Source of the DNA: Blastomussa wellsi
Taxonomy: Eukaryota > Cnidaria > Anthozoa > Scleractinia > Plerogyridae
DNA: 64,000 nt
Reading direction: 5' to 3'
Assembly (NCBI GenBank): GCA_947652115.1
Contig: OX393572.1
Span: 3,142,603-3,206,602, forward strand
Part shown: positions 12,401-21,400 of the stretch, piece by piece
Layout: the number at the start of each line of letters is the position of its first letter
How positions within the stretch are numbered: position 1 is the stretch's first letter
Made by a program: the position numbers and the translations under genes
Notes under the pieces: generated by a model
Database searches by the model: none
What the model was told of the DNA's origin: nothing
The model's input: the letters and a program-made list of their open reading frames with translations, nothing else

Positions 12401-15400
12401 AGTTGAAGAGCTAGTGAAATTTAGTATATGGTGAAATTTTTAGCTCTTTGCGTGTAATATTCAAGGAGAAATTGTCTTTCAAAAACTCCAAAATTTCTGG
12501 GTGGCAAAAGCTCTAATGAGCTCATACATTCTTCAGTGTAAAATTTTGAGTTTTTAAACCCGCGTCAGACAAAAAGTATTCAATACATCGAGCTGAAATT
12601 CATTGGCAGAGTTAAACGTACTATGAACTTTCAATATTCAGAACTAATTTTTTTTGTAGCTTCTTCAGAAACTGAATCGCTTATGCTTATGAGGCAAATA
12701 TTGTAAACAAGGATTCCGCTATATTTCCAGACACCGAGAAGAGGGTCGAAAATACGATGTCCATAGTCTTGCGGAGTATTTTTGACGACCGTCGAGGTGT
12801 TTGGAAATGTGATGAAACATTCTTTCAAGTGTTTGAAATATCTTCTCAATCGAAACAAAAACTAAGGAGTAAACGACTAAGGAGTAAACGAAGAAACAAA
12901 CTTGTAAAAATAAATACTAATTAAGGACACATTTCCTGGCTGGTTCTGATTTCCATTTTTTGGCTAAAAATTATTAGTGACTTTGAGAATGTTTCAAAAT
13001 GGCCTGCAACAAAATACTATCTTTCATAATCAAAGACGGACCCCTGATAATCAATTTGATTAATGACAAACTATACACCTTATTCCAAAATGGCTGCTGA
13101 TTTGTGCACATACAAATTGTCCTTGTTGCCTAGTTCAAGATAAAATATTCTTTTGTTTGTTGAGCTTAAAAACGAGGCAAGAAGGGCTAATTTGAATACC
13201 AACAAAAGAATATTTAGATGGTAGCCATTTTGGAATAAGGTGTATTAAGAAAAAGTTCCTAAGTGAAGTCGAACATATGACCTTCCGCACCCGGCCTCTT
13301 GGATGGCGCTGAGCGACATTCGTCGCAGCTAAGCCTCATAACTAGCATAGAATGTGACAAACGTCCTGCACGACCCCGGAAAAGCTTCCAGGAGGGGAGT
13401 CTTATATGCATGGGGCCAGTTTACAAGTGCCAATATCGGCAAATATTCGTTCAAGTACTCGAGGAGTTTCCGACATATTTTATCCAAGCAAATACTAAAG
13501 CGAGAACTGGCGAATACACCGCCTCAAAGGAGTAATTTCGTCATCTACTGGCATTGATCCGTATAGACCGCGGATACAATGATAGTGCTTCTAACTAACC
13601 CTAAGCAAGACGTTCTTGGATAAAAATATTGCTCGTTGTGCCATGAACATCGTGGATGACCCCACAAAGCATCACGAGGCATCCACTTTCGTTTCGTGTG
13701 GAATCAGTTTGCCAATGAGTTGTCATCAGTGAAAAAGAAACGCTTGGAAAATACTTGAGAAATTAGAAAATATTATTTATATACTCATTATTTGTAATGA
13801 GTGGCAATTAACTACTATACGAAAATAAGTGATTGTCTCTTTTTTAACATTTAATAAGCCACCTGATTTGACGAGCAAGGCCTGTACAGATCGAAAGATC
13901 GGCCGTGGTGATAATTGTCCAAGTGGCATTGTTGGCAAACGTGGTTTCAATGGACCCAATGGAAACAACGGAGGGAACGCTGGAAAGCCAGGTAAGGCGC
14001 CGCTCTTGCGCTGTCGCTGATTTTATTATTTTTGTTTTTTGTTTTGACCCTGAGCTCGCCGTCCAGGAGGGATTACAGTCTTTCCCGTAAAACCGTGAAC
14101 ACCAGAAAAAATTTCTAGAATGTTCATTGTGTAGTGACCAATCGCAGCAAAGTTCAGGACACGCGAACAAACCTCAAAACCACAAACTAATGACCGTTGG
14201 TGCGGTTTAGTTTTCTCACACCTGATTGGCTTTTTCTTTGTAACACAATAACATTCCATAAACATTTCTGGTGTTCACGGTTTTACGGGAAAGACTGTAA
14301 CCAGCCACTAATTGTTTCCCTTTGGGCGCTTCCGCTCAAAGGGATTAATTGACAACCGCACGCTACACACCAGTTATTCATAGGCGTTTCTTTATGTTGG
14401 TTGTATTTCGTATTGTATTTCAGTTTCGATCACTCTCTTGGCGGTCACATCGTTTTACTACTCATTGATAGTGTTTTCGCTCACGTGACTAGCATCCATA
14501 TTGCTTTACTGAAACAAAAGGAAGACTTTGCTTGAAAATAGAGTTAAATTCCCAAAAGACTCGTTCACTCCTCTAACATGGCTGCCATTTTTTTGTTGTA
14601 CTCCTCCAACATGGCCGCCGTGACGTCACGCGAACACACTCTATCACGTTTATGACTGGTTAAAGTGGCTCATAGATCGTTTGGATCGTATTAGTTGCGA
14701 TCACATTTACTTTGGTCGCGTAGTTTATTTATCATTTTGAGCGAGCAAATAAAGCTGCAAATTTCCTAAGCACGCGAAAAGGCGTATATGAGCTCATATA
14801 TCACGGCCTGTAAACCAATGCAAAACTCAGGAATTGCGATATACCATTCGTGGCTATCTTATAATAAATGATGTTATCCTTAGGTAAGGGTGGAAAGGCC
14901 GGAAAAATTAAAATCCAATGGAACAATATTAAAGGTAGAGTGGTGTTGAAATCATGCAGCGGAAAAGGAGGACAGCCAGGAAAAAATGGAAAAGGAGGAA
15001 AGGGTAAGGCGTTTGGACAAATACAAAATAAACAATAGACTGATTCTTACGGTAGAGAAAAGAGCGAGACAACGGCAGCGAACTCGCAGAAACGCTGCCT
15101 TGTCCCCAGGAGCCCCTCGGGGGCGAGGTACGTCACAGGTTGTGCCTTTTGAAAAATTTAGCCGTAATCTGTCTCAATCTTCTCCAGTATCATCTGTCTG
15201 TTTTTTCTACCTTAGTAAACACTATGTGTTTATTTTTAAAAATATTTCACTTAGCTCCTTTAAGATCAGCTATAAATTAAAGGTTAGCTTACTTCAGTCT
15301 AAAGCCTAACATTTTTTCGAACAATCCTTCTAAATTTTCCTCATTCGAACCCGTCCTTGTTTAATTTTCTATTTGGTTTGCAGGTGGCCGAGGAAGTGAA

Positions 15401-18400
15401 GGAGGGAAAGGCCGAAAATGCAAGGTTGATGAGATAAATAGTCATTTGATCTGTTTTGATTTTGGATCTTGGGGCAGACGAGGCTCTCCCGGAACTCCTG
15501 GAGTCAATGGGCAACCAGGGAAAAGTAAGATTTATTGGTCAAGTTTATTTTTTTAAGATCACATTGGTGAAATAGAACATGCACTGGGAATTTTCAGGAG
15601 TTTTGTGAGAATTCTACTAGATTCTGCTTTATGATAATATAGATAGAATTCTGTGCGCGCTGTGATTAGTCAAAAACCCATGTTTTATCAACGCAGATAA
15701 AGCGCGTTATTTAACAATTCAAAGGGGACAGACCACAATCTCAATGTTGGCTCCTGTATCAGATATCTAATTGCCATAACCGTTCATCAGTAGGATGCCT
15801 ACAATTCCACAATTGGTTTCGGCGCCATTAAGTCCTATACCAATTGCAGAACAGACCACGAAGTTCTTCATCGCATTGTCAAATTTGGTGCGGCTGAGTG
15901 AGTCAACACACAAATTTGACAACGTTTTGAAGAAAAATAATAACCAGATGAATTAATACAAAGTTCTGTCCACTCGCTGTGAATCGGCAGAACACGGCAA
16001 AAATGAACAATCCCTTTGACAAGTTTCACGTCAAACTTTGGAGTTTTCCCTTCACAGATTAATTCAATCCCGATCCATATTCATCTTGAAAACGAATTTG
16101 ATGATTTCCCCTTTAAAGGAAGCCCTTTGGATGCAATTTGTTTCTTATTCCTGAGAACTAATCGCAAACCGCGTCGTCTAGCAAAACTGAAATAACGCAG
16201 GTTAAAATAAAGATAACCGCAAAACCGCAAACCTTTACGCCCCCCTCAATACTATACAAATTACCGAGCGTTTACCACACAACAGCACCGGAATCTCCAT
16301 GCCCTCCTCCTTCCGACAAGTGTGTGGGTTTTTTAAAAGTCCCCAGCTGAACGTAACGTTGAAGATGCTGAATACGGGGCGTACGGTTTATCGTCCTTAT
16401 CCGAGAAGACGAAAGAACATATAACCATTTGCAGATGTCATTACAAAGAAAGCACGTTCTCCTCAGTTATTTTAAGACCCCGAGTGTTGGTACGGTCCTG
16501 AGACCTTCCGCACGGCCGCAGTTGTCCGACGCTCTACCAACTGAGCTGACCGGTATGGATTTTTGTATAGTTTTAATTGCTATTAATTTATTTTTTTTAT
16601 AGCTCCCAGAACCAGGGGAACTGATGGCGCTGTTAGAGCGTCTATGATTCAACCAGCAACATTAGACATACTCAGCAAAAAGAGCTACCCAATGCGATTG
16701 CTTAGACTAATGCAAAGGCAGGCTGAGGACTTGTTGCTAGGAGACGCCAATAATGAGCAGGGGAAGGAAGCTCTTACGTTTCTCAAAAGCATCATACAGG
16801 AAAAAAGCGGCGCAAAAGTTAATATTCTCAAGAAAGGTAATTTACGAAATACAACCTTGTACTATGATTGTAGAAACTTCTGATTATAGCGCAAGTTTTA
16901 GGCCTGCTCCAAGTCGTTCGTGGGATTTGCTGGAATCCTCTGGATTCTTGGGGACACGCTCGCTTGATGATGGCTGTTGTTTTGCCAGAGAAGGGGTTTA
17001 ATACTGAGCGTTTTAATGGTCTTTGCCATGCACTGCTTTTCTTAAAGTTTTCCATGATTTATTTTTTTCTCAGAGGTGGCGAGAAAGCTCGGGTTTTCAG
17101 GGAAAAGAGGCTTTGATATATTCGGAAGAAACAAGTTATTTGCACCTCGCATGAGGTGGGGAACTCTGAAAAATGAAGCAGAAAGAGTGAAGAATAGAGC
17201 CAAAGAGTATGAAATTGCATTCAACGGCATCAAGTCGTCGATAGAGACCAAGGTGGATTTCCAACAGGTTGGTATGAAGGTCAAAACTTGTATATAAGAA
17301 CCTTTATTATCCAACTGCGTTTCGTGGAGTACAAACAACGCCCAAAACGAGTACAAATATCACGTCTCATTTGTACTCCAGAGAACTTGTTCGAAATTCG
17401 CCCACACGGACACAACAATTTGACATGTTGGATAATAAATCTCTTATTAGAACTTTTGTTCGTTGTTTGTATTTTGACTCGCCCTACGGGCTGGTCAAAA
17501 TACGGCACAACTCGTAAATTAAAATACCCTAATAAGATATGTACAAATTTAAACATCTTCAGCACGTGTGGTACGTGTGGTAGCAATCAAAATGCGATCA
17601 TAATTGGGCTTATTATGTAAATATTTTTGTCTCCAAATTTGTTCATTTGATTTTTGTTCTGCTTAAGCTCGCCCGTAAGATGGCTAAAGTGGGTAGAAAA
17701 CAGGTTAAGGCCGAGAAGGATCGATTGAAAGAAGCCAGAAATATTGCTGAAAGCGAAAAAAGACTTTATGTCAAGGTGCGTTTTGTTTATTTTTCTTTTT
17801 TTCTTCTTCCCTTTTTATTTTCTTTTTTTCTTTCTTTCTCGAGTTCGTTGTTATTGTTAGTGCTATTGCTTGTTTCTATTTTCTTGGTATCGTTATCGTC
17901 ATCGTACTTGTTATTAGCTTCTATTTGTTCTACATTCCTCCTGTTCATTCCATAGGCTTGCCAAATGTTCTCGCTATGTGTTCTGTGTTCTATGTTTGTT
18001 TAAGTATGTGTACCGACCTAACGTGAATTTCTGATGTATTTGTAAATTTGTAAACCTAACTGCCTGCCCTCAAGTATCCAGACCCCTAACTTTATTCATT
18101 TATAATTTTGCAAAATATTGCTATTTGTGTGATCAAAGTTGAAATGAAGCTTGTTATTGTAAATAAACGATAGCCTCCATGATCTCCATTTGGCGCGGAA
18201 ATATGCTCGGATATTTGTCTGCGAACATTTCTCAGGGCGTTCAAATTGTTTTAATTCTGTTTAAAATGTTCAGTTCTATTCAAATGAACACTTTATTCGG
18301 GATAAAAAACTAAACGTGCGAACATAAATCCCAAAATATAAAACCTGGGGAATATCGCTTGGGGTATATTGTCGGATATTCCCCAGTTTTACCAGCATCA

Positions 18401-21400
18401 CGTGACGTGTTTAGGCCAATCGCGGATTACAATTATTAATATTGTTCACATACCAGACCATTCAGCAGTTAGAGACTCAGATGACAAACATATTTAAGCA
18501 AGTCGATTCAATGCTCAGCGACACGTTGGAGGCAGCAAAGTTTCACAAGGGCGACTTCTTGGCCATTCTTCAAGGTGTGACTGGGTTTGTAAGCGGTATA
18601 GCCTCCAAAGATCCCTTCGCATTTATCGACAGCGCCGTTGGTATTGCAGACAGCCAGCAAGGAAAAGCCTGCCTTAAGACTCTTGGCAATTACCGCAACA
18701 GTATCAAAAAGTGGCTGACATTTGGGAAGAATTATAAGCCTCTAAAGGACTCGAGTGAGCTGGATTTCGACCAAGTTGATGTGGATTCCGTTCCAGACGT
18801 TATGCAGGTACAAGTGTAGTGTAGTAGTGCGGGAGATCAGTCAGTGCGGGGGAGGAAAGGTCGAAAGTGTGGGTGGGAGGGTGAATCGGACGAAAAATGT
18901 TGGTGCGATAGCAACAAACCCCTGGGGAAAAAGTATTACCACGCCAACGCTGGCCAGTTCCAAACAGTTCTTTGAATTCTGCCTCCTGGTTGAGCAAACC
19001 ATAATTTAAGAGTCACTTTCGTGTTGATGCAAAACTCTAAACGAATACGGTGATCCCACCCCACCCCTCCCCGCCATTTTTAAGCTTTAAGCTGCCTTAA
19101 AACCATCAACAGGCAAAGTTTAAAAAGAAACTATGGGAAGTAAGTTCTGTTTAATGGAGTTACCTTAATTCCAGCTGGTCTTTCTTTTCCAAAGGTCAAT
19201 CTGGAGCTGAACAAGGAAGCATTAACCGAAGAATTATTTTGCATGCTGGAAGTTGCCGCCAGACCACAGGATGTTGCAGGCTTCAAGCGCCATTTGGAAT
19301 CCTTCTTTATCGCGGGTGCAGCTCGTATTGACCTTATAGGGAAGGTTATGGACCTTGATAATGAAATCGGGGGTTATAACTTTGATATCCCTCTCTTGGA
19401 AGAGACGGAAAAAGCTATACGCGATGTAGGTAGACCAGGAGGTGAGAACTTGTGGGAATGTGGAAGTTTACAATTGAAAGAATCCTGAGTTTTTTAAGCA
19501 AGGCTTTCACTGAGCAGTAATTCAGATTGCTACCCAAGTACAAAGTGATAGAAATGGTCGTCAAAATAGTTTGTAAGAAACCCTACAAGGTATTATGAGA
19601 GCCGATCCAATCTCGTTTTGTGGGCGTTAATATAGCCCTTGGCGATACCAGGTCTAAAGCGAGACGTAGTGCCAGTCATGTTTTAAAGAAATCCAATACT
19701 CGGAATAACTCGCTCATTTTGGGCGCGTTTAAATAATCGAATATAAAACCATAGGGCTTCTCTTTGTCTTTTAATCTGACTATTACAGAGCGTTTTTCAC
19801 TGGATTCTTGCCATCAGGAATCAGGATATTGGAACAGAAAAAAATCGAAAAACTAGGGTGGCATCAGACTCAGCCACGTTTTGGAGATCACGGATCAAAA
19901 TTTGGGCAGTAAAATATATCTCGTTTTGGCCCTGAATATTACTACTATTGTTATAAAATAACCATACCTGGTTTGTTGAATTTTATGTTTCCATCCACAT
20001 GCCTTTCAGATGCTTCTATTACAAAGAATCTTCAACTCGGGTTCATAGACAATCTACTGAGTACTTATCGGGAATTAGAAGAGTCCTTCATGATCAACGT
20101 GTATGAACTTTATAAAGCATTCAAATTCCGAACACTGTGGGAGGGAAACGACCCACTGGCAAATTTCCAACGCTTAGCAAGCGAGAGTGCGCGTGGAACT
20201 GGACAACTCAATGGGATTATTCAGCTAACAGATGTACTCCAAAACATGGAACAGACTGAAACGAAGGCGGTCCAGTGCTTCACTAACAATGTTTACACAA
20301 CCAACATAAAGAAATGGAGTTTTGACAAAACCACTAATGCTGACGTAAGTTCCCATAGAGCCTTTAAAGGAACACTGTGACGGGGTTTTCTGCTTTTAGT
20401 AAAATGTCACTAAAATTATGACTAAATCGAGGAAGGTGCACAAGCCGTTCGTATGAACAGGTTACTTTATAGAATCCAAAATGGCGTACAACCGACGAGG
20501 CTAGTTTTTAGCGAAATGTATTTTGCAGTGACATTTTTTACAGTTTACAGTCTTTTTACAAGTTTGCAGTGACTTTTAATTGTTAATCGGGTGTGCCTAG
20601 AGAAGCTCTTAGACATTCTTGTATACGGCGTGTATTTCAGATCACCATTTATTGCGAGACACTGCCGGACATCGTGTTAGTACTGACTCAAGTCATCAAA
20701 GTACAAGACCTCGAACATAATGTGCTGGAAACTGTTGTGTGCCACTTTAAATAACCTATTTCCTTTCAGGTATTTGAAGGCATTGCGAAAGGATACACGA
20801 GATTCAGTCTCAAGATTGATCAGAGTTGTCCTACTTGCTACAACATCCGTCTACTGAAGGTAAACTAAACATTCTTAATCCTTTAATACGAAGTTTTGAT
20901 GACAGAAGAAATCGAGAAACCGTGATCTAGATATGAATATCAACGTTACAACATGACATTGCGGGCGCCATCCTGTTGTCATGTATCAGTTGTAAATTTC
21001 AAAGTTATTTAGAATACATAAAAAGTGGAAGCTCTCGAATCTCTTTACGGTGGCCACTTCACATTATCAACCCTAATTAAAGTTTTCCCAAATGAAAATC
21101 AAGCATTTCCTCTGCCGTTTTCTTAAGATATTTGGTCGATCAAGACAGTAAGTTTCTAGGAGATGTTTCTCAATGCAACAGCTGAGCACCGGCGCAGGTA
21201 TACGACATACCAAACTTGAATAGCACACGTTACATTTTGAACTCATTCTTTTCTCACTCATTTCGCCATTAGCTATATGTCGAGCTGACTGGCACCCGCC
21301 AACAGCCCACTAAAGTTCCCAAGGATGTCCACTTGAAGATTCGTCATCTCAGTGCTTCATACTTCAAGGCGGGCGATGACACAATAAAACAATACCGTCA

